Assembly (NCBI GenBank): GCA_036336795.1
Contig: JAYZFL010000015.1
Location: 1-42,876 of the forward strand
DNA: 42,876 bases
Source: UBA822 sp036336795
GTDB taxonomy: Bacteria > Gemmatimonadota > Gemmatimonadetes > Longimicrobiales > Gaopeijiaceae
Direction of reading: 5' to 3'
Both the position numbers and the translations under genes were made by a program. The notes under the pieces are model-generated. The model saw only the letters and a list, made by a program, of their open reading frames with translations. It had not been told where the DNA came from and made no database searches. Shown in pieces: positions 8,194 to 16,262 of this stretch (positions within the stretch are counted from its first letter, which is position 1; each line of letters opens with the position of its first letter).

Positions 8194-9782
8194 TGTCTCT
8201 CTTGGGGCCGTATGGCCAGGAAATACTTCTTAACAAGGCTTCGAAAACGCCAAGGAATATGCTCGACTTGGAGAGCGGATCCCTCCGCATAGCTAGAGAG
8301 ACCGCGCACGTCGCGGAATTCAACCGTGGAAGACTGTTGCCGGCTCGCGTCCTGGAAAATGTCCTCTGGATCGACTCCTTCTTCCTGCTCCGGCTCAGTT
8401 TCGTCCAGAAGCTCCAGGGCCAGTTGTACCTCGAGCGTTGTCGATTCTCCGAGCTCTACCTGACCTTCACCCGACGGATCACTCGTTGAATTCCCTGGAG
8501 GGCCACTCTGGTCTCCGGATTCTCCGCCCGCGGATCTCTTAACTTCGTCCGACTGCATGCCCAGTCCCACCTCAGCGGATTCCGATGCGTCTGCTCCTTC
8601 TGCAGGCTGCATTTGCATCATAGCCTGTCTAGCCATCTGCTGTTGTTCGATTTTCTGCTGGAGTGCCTGCACCTGCTCTGAGGCTTCATTCCTTCCGTCT
8701 TGAGCACTTTGCTTCTCAGCCATCCGGTCCACAGCGTCAGCCGCTTCCTGTAGGGCTTGCTCAGCGTCGGCCATCTGGTTCTTGGCCAGTGCTTCTGCGG
8801 CTTCTTCAATCGCTTCGAGGAATTCCTCCATCGAAGCTTGATCGTCACTCGCTCTTCTTAGCTCCTCCAACATCTCCGAAGCTTCGGCCGAATCCATTTC
8901 CGATAAAAGATCAGCTAGGTCACGCATCACATCAGCGGCCTTATCAAGATCTTGATTCTTTAGCGCCTCGGCGAAAGGGGCCAATTGCTCCGACTCTGCA
9001 AGATCTTCCGACATTTCGTCGAACGTGTCTCGCATGGCACTCATTTGGAGGTTTCCTTCATCAAGCTCATCCTGAGCCTCACGAAGATCTCTTAGGAGGT
9101 CCTCAAGTGATAGGCCTTCGGCCTGGAGCTCCTCGAACACGTCTTCAAGGCGATCACGGACTTCTTCCGTTAACAATTCCCCGTTGTCCGCCTCGAGAAT
9201 CTCTCGAATATCCTCAAACCCCTGTTCTCTCGAGTCTGAGAGAGAGCTTGAATCTGCAGCGGCGGCGAAGCTCAGGAGTGGCCCATCGACAGGCAGAAGA
9301 GCCAATCCTTGAATCGCCAGAGAAAGGGCGAAAACCAGCCAGAGGCGTCTGGGTAATCTCAGGGGGACGAGTAAGTTCGCGTCGAGTTGATTCGCTGTGT
9401 TCTCTGCCCGTTTGATCTGGAGCTCAACCCAAGGTGACACTTCCTTTTGCCTCATGAACCAATGAGCAGTCTTCATCTCGTCATTGAGGCTTCCGTACAT
9501 GTCGGCGACACCGGCTGCCCGCCCGAATCGTTTAATGTGAAGCCGGGACCATAAGACGAACACCGTAAAAAACAACATCCCAACAACCCAAATCGAAGAC
9601 ACTGACGGTGTTGTGATCGGTAAAAGGAGATCGGTTATTCGAATCGTTAGCAATAGACCCAGCACGAGGCATAGGGACACCGAGAGCTGCTCCATGAGTC
9701 CGTTCAACCGTATCTTCCGATCGATTCGCCGTAACACCCCTACGATCGCTGACTCTCGGTGGCGGTCGTCCGATCTAGACAT
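8190..9782 (-). CDS. Membrane protein with long acidic coiled coil, first gene of the MoxR operon
   Basis: 530 residues of no family I can name with certainty; its layout is like the DUF4175-type proteins seen beside MoxR. Three hydrophobic helices are visible (about 34-56, 62-80 and 148-168). From about 180 to 400 there is a highly charged helical region rich in Glu, Asp, Gln, Met and Ala with heptad-like spacing, including a Q/M-rich stretch (QQKIEQQQMARQAMMQMQ). A low-complexity Gly/Ser/Glu linker follows, and a basic C-terminal segment (WRFRSLVKKYF) ends the protein. The second half is thus probably an extended cytoplasmic or periplasmic coil. It heads the operon and overlaps moxR by 4 bases. 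I infer a scaffold or substrate for the MoxR/VWA machinery; no enzymatic motif is visible. Confidence 0.75.
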   Translation of the reverse strand: MSRSDDRHRESAIVGVLRRIDRKIRLNGLMEQLSVSLCLVLGLLLTIRITDLLLPITTPSVSSIWVVGMLFFTVFVLWSRLHIKRFGRAAGVADMYGSLNDEMKTAHWFMRQKEVSPWVELQIKRAENTANQLDANLLVPLRLPRRLWLVFALSLAIQGLALLPVDGPLLSFAAAADSSSLSDSREQGFEDIREILEADNGELLTEEVRDRLEDVFEELQAEGLSLEDLLRDLREAQDELDEGNLQMSAMRDTFDEMSEDLAESEQLAPFAEALKNQDLDKAADVMRDLADLLSEMDSAEASEMLEELRRASDDQASMEEFLEAIEEAAEALAKNQMADAEQALQEAADAVDRMAEKQSAQDGRNEASEQVQALQQKIEQQQMARQAMMQMQPAEGADASESAEVGLGMQSDEVKRSAGGESGDQSGPPGNSTSDPSGEGQVELGESTTLEVQLALELLDETEPEQEEGVDPEDIFQDASRQQSSTVEFRDVRGLSSYAEGSALQVEHIPWRFRSLVKKYFLAIRPQERQ

Positions 9783-10201
9783 CTAGCGCGAGCCCCCCAC
9801 TCAGCCGACTCAGAATGACAGCCACAAGGATATCCCTACTCCGCTAATATCTTCGAGAAAGGTGTGACCCGAGATACGCATGAATGAAACCATCCCTGTT
9901 AGGAAAGGGAAAACACATCAATCAGGACTCGGCAAAGTGCGCGACCAAGGCGGGACTCGCAAATAACCCCACTTCTGAGGGATTGTCGAAAGACACTCGG
10001 CTCGGAGTCACCAGGCCCCTTCACGGGAAGCAACAGCGGAGCAGCAAATCCTGTGGACATTTATGAATTGAGGTGCGCTTTTCCACACATGAGAACAGCC
10101 AGGGGACAAGCCCACTTTCCCGCGCACACCGAAGATCGGGAATCGGTCGCTCTAGGAGTTTCTTCGATCAGCTGCCTCCCCTGGAATGAACCTACACCAA
10201 G
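9783..10201. other. Non-coding stretch between MoxR operon and tRNA
   Basis: About 420 bases without a convincing gene; a 60-codon open frame at 9884-10066 has no family resemblance or ribosome binding site. It must hold the promoter of the MoxR operon, but I could not pick a convincing -35/-10 pair. It contains an 8-base perfect inverted repeat (CCAGGGGA at 10099-10106 and TCCCCTGG at 10177-10184) enclosing a smaller hairpin (ACCGA/TCGGT, 10128-10147), and one sequence matching the DnaA-box pattern TTWTNCACA (TTTTCCACA near 10080). Confidence 0.5.
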
Positions 10202-10275
<74 letters not shown>

Positions 10276-10365
10276 GGACACATCAACGTAATCATGGATC
10301 CCTCCCCAATCCACTCGCCTTATAGTGCTCAACAAAACCCGTCTAGTGGTTGAATAAGCTCCGAA

Positions 10366-10381
10366 CGTGCCCCGAGGCACG
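10366..10381 (-). terminator. Hairpin just downstream of the pseudouridine synthase gene
   Basis: CGTGCC (10366-10371) and GGCACG (10376-10381) form a 6-bp GC-rich stem with a four-base loop that reads TCGG on the minus strand, a UNCG-like stable loop. It lies 17 bases after the stop of the pseudouridine synthase gene and before the tRNA. No strong U-tract follows, so termination is possible but not assured. Confidence 0.4.
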
Positions 10382-10397
10382 CTCCTTTCACTTTCTC

Positions 10398-11156
10398 CTA
10401 CCGACGACGCTTTGCTCTTCGTTTCGTTAGACCGTGTTCCTTCTTGTCTGATACAGCTCCTCGCAGAGCCCGAATATCATTTTCAGTCAGGTCAGACCAA
10501 TCACCCACGGAAAGACGACCGAGCCGAATCGGACCAAAACGTACTCTTTTCAGTGCCGCCACCGGGTGACCTACGGCATCGAAAAGTCTTCTTATCTCTC
10601 GTTTACGGCCTTCGGTCATGACCAACTGAAAATTTCCAAATCCATCCAGCGGTGCACGGGTCACTACTCTCGTAGGTTGAGCCAGACCATCGTCCAGCAC
10701 CATCCCTCTACGAAGACGGGTTACCACCCCACTAGTGGGTACTCCCTTCACCTGCACCACATATTCCCTCTCCACTTGGTTCTTCGGATGCTGGAGCTTA
10801 TTTGCCAGATCTCCATCGTTCGTTAGGAGGAGAAGGCCTTCCGTGTCCCGATCAAGCCGGCCCACGTAACGAAGATTTCGACAAGCTGGAGGAAGATGGT
10901 CGTAGATCGTTGGACGAGCATGAGTGTCTTTTGTGGTGCTGAGTATTCCCACGGGCTTAAAAAAACGTATCCAACGGCGGGGCAGCATCCCAACGAGCTT
11001 ACCATCCAATTCGATGTTGTCTCGCTCGGGGTCGACGGTGACGCCCAATTCCGTAACGATCTCACCATTAATCCGGACGCGTCCATCCGTAATCATGGTT
11101 TCGGCTTTCCGGCGAGAAGCAGACCCAGCTCTCGACAAAAATTTCTGGATCCGCAT
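10398..11156 (-). CDS. rluB: rRNA pseudouridine synthase, RsuA/RluB family
   Basis: 252 residues from an ATG at 11156. I chose this start because the protein then begins directly at the S4 RNA-binding domain (MRIQKFLSRAGSASRRKAE); a longer frame to 11318 would run deep into scpB. The catalytic Asp lies in GRLDRDTEGLLLLTNDG, the RsuA/RluB/RluE/RluF active-site motif, and a basic motif EGRKREIRRLF follows near the C-terminus. The enzyme isomerises a uridine in ribosomal RNA; RluB (23S) is the usual member beside scpAB, but RsuA/RluF specificity cannot be excluded. It begins 13 bases after the scpB stop, a gene order (scpA-scpB-rluB) found widely in bacteria. Confidence 0.9.
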   Translation of the reverse strand: MRIQKFLSRAGSASRRKAETMITDGRVRINGEIVTELGVTVDPERDNIELDGKLVGMLPRRWIRFFKPVGILSTTKDTHARPTIYDHLPPACRNLRYVGRLDRDTEGLLLLTNDGDLANKLQHPKNQVEREYVVQVKGVPTSGVVTRLRRGMVLDDGLAQPTRVVTRAPLDGFGNFQLVMTEGRKREIRRLFDAVGHPVAALKRVRFGPIRLGRLSVGDWSDLTENDIRALRGAVSDKKEHGLTKRRAKRRR

Positions 11157-11169
11157 CTTGCTCGGAATC

Positions 11170-11889
11170 TTAGGTTCCGTCGGTATCTTCCAAGTCCTCG
11201 ATCTCTTCGATTTCCCTTGGAACAGGACTTTGACCATCGGATTCTGAGTCAACGGTCGTTCCCTCAGGTTGAGCCAGAACTTCCTCAACTCCGGGCTCAG
11301 GAGCCTTCTGGTCTCCATCGGGGTCTTCTGTCGTTACTACAGGTGCACTGTCTTTTAAGGGTGCTCTTTCACTCAGAATAACAGGGAGTTTCTCCGGTCG
11401 CGGAAGATCGTCAAGGGAACGGAATCCGAAATGCTCCAAAAAGCGCTGAGTCGTCCCGTACAGGAGTGGTCGGCCAATACCCTCTCCTCGTGCTATAACC
11501 TCCACGAGTGCACGATCCTGAAGCGTTCGGATCACCCCGGCTGAGCTCACGCCGCGTATGTATTCCATTTCGATACGTCCGATAGGCTGTCGATAAGCAA
11601 TGATCGCTAACGTTTCAAGGGCTGGCCCCGAAAGCCGTGACGGCTTGGGTACTGTATCAAACCGCTCCAAATAGGGCGCAAAATCAGACCGTGTGAGGAG
11701 TTGGTATCCCCCGCCAAGTTCCCGAATTTCGAACGCCCGCTCTGACTCCGAGTACGTGGCGTTGAGCTCCTGAACCGCCTCTTCGACAAGATCCTCATCA
11801 AGGGATTCGTCAGCCCGGGCAATCTCCTCGGCCTCAAGTGGTGCGTCACTAGAGAAGAGGACAGCCTCTACGACCTGTGCAGGGTTCAT
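11170..11889 (-). CDS. scpB: Segregation and condensation protein B
   Basis: 239 residues. The first 165 match ScpB: N-terminal VEAVLFSSDAPLEAEEIA, a winged-helix pair, and the conserved core LSGPALETLAIIAYRQPIGRIEMEYIRGV. ScpB dimers bind ScpA and the SMC ATPase to form the bacterial condensin that organises and segregates the chromosome. A C-terminal tail of about 65 residues, Pro/Glu/Asp-rich, is low complexity and probably disordered. The start is supported by a strong ribosome binding site (AAGGAGG five bases upstream of ATG) and by a 4-base overlap with the scpA stop. Confidence 0.94.
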   Translation of the reverse strand: MNPAQVVEAVLFSSDAPLEAEEIARADESLDEDLVEEAVQELNATYSESERAFEIRELGGGYQLLTRSDFAPYLERFDTVPKPSRLSGPALETLAIIAYRQPIGRIEMEYIRGVSSAGVIRTLQDRALVEVIARGEGIGRPLLYGTTQRFLEHFGFRSLDDLPRPEKLPVILSERAPLKDSAPVVTTEDPDGDQKAPEPGVEEVLAQPEGTTVDSESDGQSPVPREIEEIEDLEDTDGT

Positions 11890-12677
11890 GGTTCCTCCTT
11901 GCCGACTTCGCTGGGTTCACCCCACATGTCCCCATCCTCAGCTCCCCGGTAGACCCACAACTCCGAGAACAACTCGGTCTGGCGGAGCTTGACTCGGCGT
12001 CGGCGCGTGAGCTCAAGCCCAGCAAGAAAGGTCATCACACCGTGCATACGGTCCTTGAACGGCCGCACCAGTCTATTGAATTCAATCCCCCTTACCCGCT
12101 CAAGAGTATCGAGAATCAAGTTCATCTTATCCTCCATAGCGACCGGCCGGGTTGTAACGTGATGGAGGCGGACCCTCGGCTCTGGAACAGTCACAGCAAG
12201 GGCGGCCTCCAGTACTTCATCCCACACGGTCTGCAGAGGAGTTTTCTCCATTAGTGGACATGGTCGCGGCTCCAGGAAACCCTTAGGGAATCTTCGAGCT
12301 CGCTCCGCTTCGGCCAAGGCAAGGCGTTGGCTAATCTCTCGGATCTGCTCGTACTCCAAAAGGCGTCGAACCAACTCAGCTCGGGGATCTTCGTCCTCAG
12401 CCTCCCCGTGTCTGGGAAGTAACATTTGGGCCTTAATACGGATAAGGCCTGCTGCCATCTCCAAGAACTCTCCCGCGTTGTCTAAATCCTTTGCCTCGAT
12501 CCCTTCGATGGCCGTAAGAAATTGTCGGGTAATTCGAGCGATAGGAATTTCAAAAACATCGATGTCCTGTTGTCGAATCAGGTGAAGGAGCAGATCCAGC
12601 GGGCCTAGGAAGCGCTCGATGTCGACGACGAGGAAATCTTCCGTGGAAAGTCGATTTTCGCCCGCAATCAAGTCCAT
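11886..12677 (-). CDS. scpA: Segregation and condensation protein A
   Basis: 263 residues. The N-terminal SMC-binding part has the ScpA signature FLGPLDLLLHLIRQQDIDVFEIPIA split around residues 23-47, followed by LEMAAGLIRIKAQMLLPR, and a C-terminal winged helix ends with a typical FLAGLELTRRRRVKLRQTELF segment. ScpA is the kleisin of the SMC-ScpAB complex. The gene overlaps the upstream site-2 protease gene by 10 bases and the downstream scpB by 4, so all four genes here behave as one operon. Confidence 0.94.
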   Translation of the reverse strand: MDLIAGENRLSTEDFLVVDIERFLGPLDLLLHLIRQQDIDVFEIPIARITRQFLTAIEGIEAKDLDNAGEFLEMAAGLIRIKAQMLLPRHGEAEDEDPRAELVRRLLEYEQIREISQRLALAEAERARRFPKGFLEPRPCPLMEKTPLQTVWDEVLEAALAVTVPEPRVRLHHVTTRPVAMEDKMNLILDTLERVRGIEFNRLVRPFKDRMHGVMTFLAGLELTRRRRVKLRQTELFSELWVYRGAEDGDMWGEPSEVGKEEP

Positions 12678-13321
12678 AGATCAATGAAGTCTTGGGCGAA
12701 TCCGAAAAGAACCTGGACTGGCCATAGAATGAAGTTGAAAAAAGGAGGGTAAAAGAAAACGAGCCCCATGATAACAAGGAGGCCGAAACGCCCGACCTGA
12801 CGGTAGGTGGCTCCCCATGACCGAGGGAGGAGGTGGTAAACCACGTGAGAGCCATCCAGCGGTGGGATCGGGATTAGATTGAAAAACGCAAGAATTAGAT
12901 TGATGAACACTCCAAAGAGTGCCGTCTGAACGAAGAATCCGAAGAATACTTCCCCACTCAAAAAAAACGCCTGAAGTTTCACAAAGGCAAGTGCCAGAAT
13001 GGTGAAGCAGATAGCCAGGAAAAGATTTGAAACAATGCCCGCTAAGGATACCCGAATGTCTCCAGCTTTGTAGTTTTTGAACTTTCGGGGATCAATGGGC
13101 ACCGGTTTCGCCCAACCGAAGATCAGCCCGTCCGTTATGAAATAAAGAGTCACGGGAACAAGGAATGAGCCCATTAAATCCAGGTGAGAAAAAGGATTCA
13201 AGGTGATACGCCCGAGTCTTTGGGCCGTATCGTCTCCTTCCCTAAAGGCCACCCAAGCGTGTGCCACTTCATGCACCACGATCGAGAAAATGAGGACCGG
13301 AAGAAGGATGAGGAAGTTCAT
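12668..13321 (-). CDS. Site-2 protease family protein (M50 metallopeptidase)
   Basis: 217 residues, polytopic. The zinc-binding HExxH motif (HEVAH) lies near residue 18 within the first membrane segment, and the third ligand Asp is in NLIPIPPLDGSHV near residue 150. These are the two hallmarks of the compact, PDZ-less M50B family (YwhC/Rv-type). Such proteases cut membrane-embedded substrates, but the substrates of this short subgroup are mostly unknown. The family is commonly encoded next to scpA and trpS, which agrees with the 10-base overlap with scpA here. It is divergent from rpsT. Confidence 0.92.
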   Translation of the reverse strand: MNFLILLPVLIFSIVVHEVAHAWVAFREGDDTAQRLGRITLNPFSHLDLMGSFLVPVTLYFITDGLIFGWAKPVPIDPRKFKNYKAGDIRVSLAGIVSNLFLAICFTILALAFVKLQAFFLSGEVFFGFFVQTALFGVFINLILAFFNLIPIPPLDGSHVVYHLLPRSWGATYRQVGRFGLLVIMGLVFFYPPFFNFILWPVQVLFGFAQDFIDLWT

Positions 13322-13411
13322 GGCCGGAAAGTATCCACGGGGGAGAGCGGGGTCTACCCCCCGCCCATTTCAAAGTCTCCTGGCCATCGAAGCGATCTCG
13401 CAGGACGGTTC

Positions 13412-13440
13412 TTGATGGCTCTTACCCTTTCAGGTATAAT
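13412..13440 (+). promoter_or_regulatory. Sigma-70-type promoter of rpsT
   Basis: TTGATG (13412-13417), a 17-base spacer, then a perfect TATAAT (13435-13440). Transcription should begin near 13447, giving a leader of about 40 bases with a GAGG ribosome binding site before the rpsT ATG. Confidence 0.8.
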
Positions 13441-13485
13441 TGCCAATAGACCTCACAGGAAACCGAGAAGAGTTGAGGACATACA

Positions 13486-13740
13486 ATGCCTAACATCAAG
13501 AGCGCGAAGAAACGTATGCGCCTGAGCCGTATGGCCAACATGCGGAACCGTGCCGCACGTTCACGCCTCAAGACTGCCATAAAGAGGGTACATCAAGCCG
13601 AGAGCGCCGAGAGCGCCGAGAGCGCTTATCGGCGTGCGCAGATACTACTTGATCGCGCGGCCACATCCAGGTTGCTTCATCCAAGCACCACAGCTCGGAT
13701 GAAGAGCAAATTAGCTCGTAAGGTTGTAGCAATAACTTAG
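13486..13740 (+). CDS. rpsT: 30S ribosomal protein S20
   Basis: 84 residues, Lys/Arg/Ala-rich helical protein beginning MPNIKSAKKRMRLSRMANMRN, the classic S20 start, and carrying RSRLKTAIKRV and a HPSTTARMKSKLARKV tail. It binds the 5' domain of 16S rRNA early in 30S assembly. The gene is monocistronic with its own promoter and terminator. Codons for residues 38-46 consist of three perfect copies of a 9-base unit, giving Ala-Glu-Ser three times; the insertion lies in the helical hairpin and keeps frame. Confidence 0.97.
   Translation: MPNIKSAKKRMRLSRMANMRNRAARSRLKTAIKRVHQAESAESAESAYRRAQILLDRAATSRLLHPSTTARMKSKLARKVVAIT
13597..13623 (+). repeat. Three perfect 9-bp tandem repeats inside rpsT
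   Basis: The unit gccgagagc occurs at 13597-13605, 13606-13614 and 13615-13623 with no mismatches. It is in frame and encodes Ala-Glu-Ser repeated three times. Confidence 0.95.
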
Positions 13741-13764
13741 TATTTACAGCATTGACCTACACCG

Positions 13765-13794
13765 AAACCCGGTCGGTTCACGCCGTCCGGGTTT
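13765..13794 (+). terminator. Rho-independent terminator of rpsT
   Basis: AAACCCGG (13765-13772) pairs with CCGGGTTT (13787-13794); an inner CGG/CCG extends the stem, with a TTTTATTAT run at the end. It lies 25 bases after the rpsT stop. The A-rich left arm gives U residues on the other strand too, so it could also stop transcripts of the convergent pyr operon. Confidence 0.85.
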
Positions 13795-14001
13795 TATTAT
13801 GTGAGGCGAGCCCAGATCCAACCTCCGCCCACTTTCTATGCCTGAAGTGAGTCAAAAGTAGTAACCCTAGATGAGCGAAGGCCCATTTCCCCAAATGAAC
13901 AATACAAATACGGCATTGGACTCACTGGAGAACAAGAAAAGAGAATTCAGCACCGTGTTTCTACAATCTCCTGCGAGGGATTAGGGCCTCCGCTCTAGAG
14001 A

Positions 14002-15294
14002 CTAATCGATCCCTAATTTCCACACGATCACACCGCTCACTATGGTGTACCGGGCGCGTCCCTTGAGCTCAGAGCCATGGAACGGTGTGTTTCGACTCTT
14101 GGAAATAAAGTTGTCACGATCCACGATCCAGAGCTCTTTCGGATCGATGATTGTGACGTCAGCGGGCGCGCCAATAGCTAGCGTTCCTCCGGGGAGGCCG
14201 AAGGCTCTAGCCGGCCCGCAACTCATCCGATCAATCAGAGTCGGTAGATCGATCAAGCCGTTCCCTACGATGTGTGTTAATCCCAGCCCGAGGGACGTCT
14301 CCAAGCCCACGATGCCGTCGGGAGCATCGTCGAAAGCCTGTTCTTTCTCGTCGTAGTGATGCGGAGCGTGATCGGTAGCATAAACATCGAGGGTCCCGTC
14401 CACTAACCCCATTTGTACGGCATCCCGATCTGATGGTGATCGGAGCGGCGGGTTCATCTTAGCGTTCGTGTCATAACCCTCGACGCGTTCATCCGTGAGA
14501 ATCAGATGGTGCGGTGTAGCCTCTGCCGTAACACGGATCCCCTTTGTTTTGGCCTCGTAAATAGCTTCGACCCCATAAGCAGTCGAAACGTGCTGCAAAT
14601 GGATTCGACCTCCCGTCAACTCCGCCAAGAGCAAATCACGTACAATGTGCACATCCTCTGAGGCGTTCGGTTTTCCTCTAAGACCCAGTCGGGTTGCGAC
14701 GAGACCCTCGTTCATAACACCACGGTTCGATAATCCAAGATCTTCAGGATGATCAGCGACCGGAATGTCGAAAGCCTGAGCGTAGCTTAAAGCCATCCTC
14801 ATCAACCCGGAGTCCATAACTGGCCTTCCATCATCCGTAATGCCTACTGCACCGGCCTCAACCATCTCACCGATCGCTGCCAACTGTTTTCCTTCTTGCC
14901 CTACGGAGATTGCACCAATTGGATAAACTCGTGCCGCCCGCGCGGCGGCGGCCTGCGCCAACACGAAACCCACACCGGCCGGGTCATCTACGACAGGATG
15001 GGTATTTGGCATTGCACAAATCGCTGTGAAGCCACCCGCTGCTGCAGCCCTTGCTCCGGAGGCAATAGTCTCCCTGTGTTCGCCACCTGGTTCCCGAAGA
15101 TGGACGTGGACGTCTATTAGGCCGGGAGTCACAACCAGATCGGTTGCCGTAATCTCTTGGGCCTCATCTGGTGCATCGAGCCCCTCACCCATCGCGGAGA
15201 TTATCCCGTCTACAAGAAGAATATCACATACGGCATCGTAAGATTGACTAGGATCCACAACTCGACCACCTCGAATCACCAAGCTCCGAGTCAT
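14002..15294 (-). CDS. pyrC: Dihydroorotase
   Basis: 430 residues, the long class I dihydroorotase. The metal ligands HVHLREPG (His63, His65) and the TDHAPHHYDEK segment are intact, along with GGFTAICAMPNT and HLQHVSTAYG. The enzyme closes N-carbamoyl-aspartate to dihydroorotate, the third step of pyrimidine synthesis. The ATG overlaps the pyrB stop by 4 bases. The enzyme often forms a complex with aspartate carbamoyltransferase, which fits the coupled arrangement. It is the last gene of the pyr operon visible here; carAB, pyrD, pyrE and pyrF are not in the window. Confidence 0.95.
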   Translation of the reverse strand: MTRSLVIRGGRVVDPSQSYDAVCDILLVDGIISAMGEGLDAPDEAQEITATDLVVTPGLIDVHVHLREPGGEHRETIASGARAAAAGGFTAICAMPNTHPVVDDPAGVGFVLAQAAAARAARVYPIGAISVGQEGKQLAAIGEMVEAGAVGITDDGRPVMDSGLMRMALSYAQAFDIPVADHPEDLGLSNRGVMNEGLVATRLGLRGKPNASEDVHIVRDLLLAELTGGRIHLQHVSTAYGVEAIYEAKTKGIRVTAEATPHHLILTDERVEGYDTNAKMNPPLRSPSDRDAVQMGLVDGTLDVYATDHAPHHYDEKEQAFDDAPDGIVGLETSLGLGLTHIVGNGLIDLPTLIDRMSCGPARAFGLPGGTLAIGAPADVTIIDPKELWIVDRDNFISKSRNTPFHGSELKGRARYTIVSGVIVWKLGID

Positions 15295-16262
15295 GATTCT
15301 CCCCCTCGCTTGGCCGCCTCAGCAGTCTCCGGAGTCCCACCCGCGAGTAGATAAAGAACCGCCATCCGGACAGCGACTCCGTTCGTGACTTGGTCGAGGA
15401 TAACCGAATGCGGTCCGTCGGCCACATCGCTATCGATTTCAACCCCTCGGTTCATCGGGCCAGGATGCAGAATGAGTATCTCCTTGGGCGCTCGCTCGAG
15501 TCGTTCCCGTGAGATCCCCCATATCTGGTTATACTCCCGCAGGCTCGGGACATAGCCCCCCTGCATACGCTCCAATTGAAGGCGCAGGACGTTGAGCACA
15601 TCAGCCCAGCCAATAGCTTCCTCAATGTGTCGAAAAACTGTCACACCAAGATCGCCGACACCCAGTGGAACAATCGTTTCTGGACCACAAACCGCTACTT
15701 CTGCGCCCAGTTTAACCATCCCGTAGATGTTAGAACGTGCCACCCGTGAATGAAGAACATCTCCCACGATACAAACCTTGTGCCCCTCAAGGCTTCCCAA
15801 TTTGTCACGAATCGTGAGCATGTCTAGGAGAGCCTGCGTAGGGTGTTCGTGGCTCCCGTCTCCAGCGTTAATCACATTCGATGGAATCCTTTCAGCAAGG
15901 AACTTCGCCGCCCCAGAGGAGCCGTGGCGCATGACGACCATATCGATCCGCATCGCTTCGAGATTCCGTGCCGTGTCCACAAGGGTTTCCCCCTTCACTA
16001 CGGATGAACCACTAGAGGAAATGTTAACGGTATCTGCGCTAAGACGTTTTTCCGCGAACTCGAACGATATGCGGGTTCGTGTCGACGCTTCGAAAAAGAG
16101 ATTGACGATCGTCTTACCGCGGAGCACAGGTACCTTCTTGATCCGACGCTCCGATATTTCTTTGAATGGCTCTGCAGTGTCGAGAATCGTTAAGATCTGT
16201 TCCGAGGAAAGACCCTCAAGACCTACTAGATCCTTGCCAAGAGACGAAGCAGCTTGGTTCAA
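15291..16262 (-). CDS. pyrB: Aspartate carbamoyltransferase catalytic subunit
   Basis: 323 residues from a TTG at 16262. I chose this start because GGAGG lies 7 bases upstream and the TTG overlaps the pyrR stop as TTGA; an upstream ATG at 16301 lies inside pyrR without a site. The carbamoyl-phosphate loop STRTR (about 60-64) sits in FFEASTRTRISFE, and HPTQALLD and HPGPMNRGVEI are present. It makes N-carbamoyl-L-aspartate, the committed step of pyrimidine synthesis. No pyrI regulatory subunit is nearby, as in PyrR-controlled organisms. Confidence 0.95.
   Translation of the reverse strand: MNQAASSLGKDLVGLEGLSSEQILTILDTAEPFKEISERRIKKVPVLRGKTIVNLFFEASTRTRISFEFAEKRLSADTVNISSSGSSVVKGETLVDTARNLEAMRIDMVVMRHGSSGAAKFLAERIPSNVINAGDGSHEHPTQALLDMLTIRDKLGSLEGHKVCIVGDVLHSRVARSNIYGMVKLGAEVAVCGPETIVPLGVGDLGVTVFRHIEEAIGWADVLNVLRLQLERMQGGYVPSLREYNQIWGISRERLERAPKEILILHPGPMNRGVEIDSDVADGPHSVILDQVTNGVAVRMAVLYLLAGGTPETAEAAKRGGES

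Noticed and set aside
8663..9415. 250-codon plus-strand frame opposite the coiled-coil gene
   Set aside because: It mirrors the strongly biased Glu/Gln/Ala codons of the minus-strand gene, which has domain and operon support; the antisense product has none.
10005..10060. SRP RNA-like string (CAGGCC...GGGAAGCA)
   Set aside because: The conserved GGAA tetraloop and the flanking helix of 4.5S RNA do not line up.
9884..10066. 60-codon open frame on the plus strand
   Set aside because: It has no recognisable domain, no ribosome binding site and a composition unlike the neighbours.
10045..10090. DnaA-box-like sequences (TTTTCCACA and a weaker inverted one), possible oriC
   Set aside because: Only one good match, no cluster, no AT-rich unwinding region and no dnaA, dnaN or gidA genes nearby.
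13560..13630. Short repeats as a CRISPR or mobile signature
   Set aside because: The 9-bp units are head-to-tail, without spacers, and lie in frame within rpsT.
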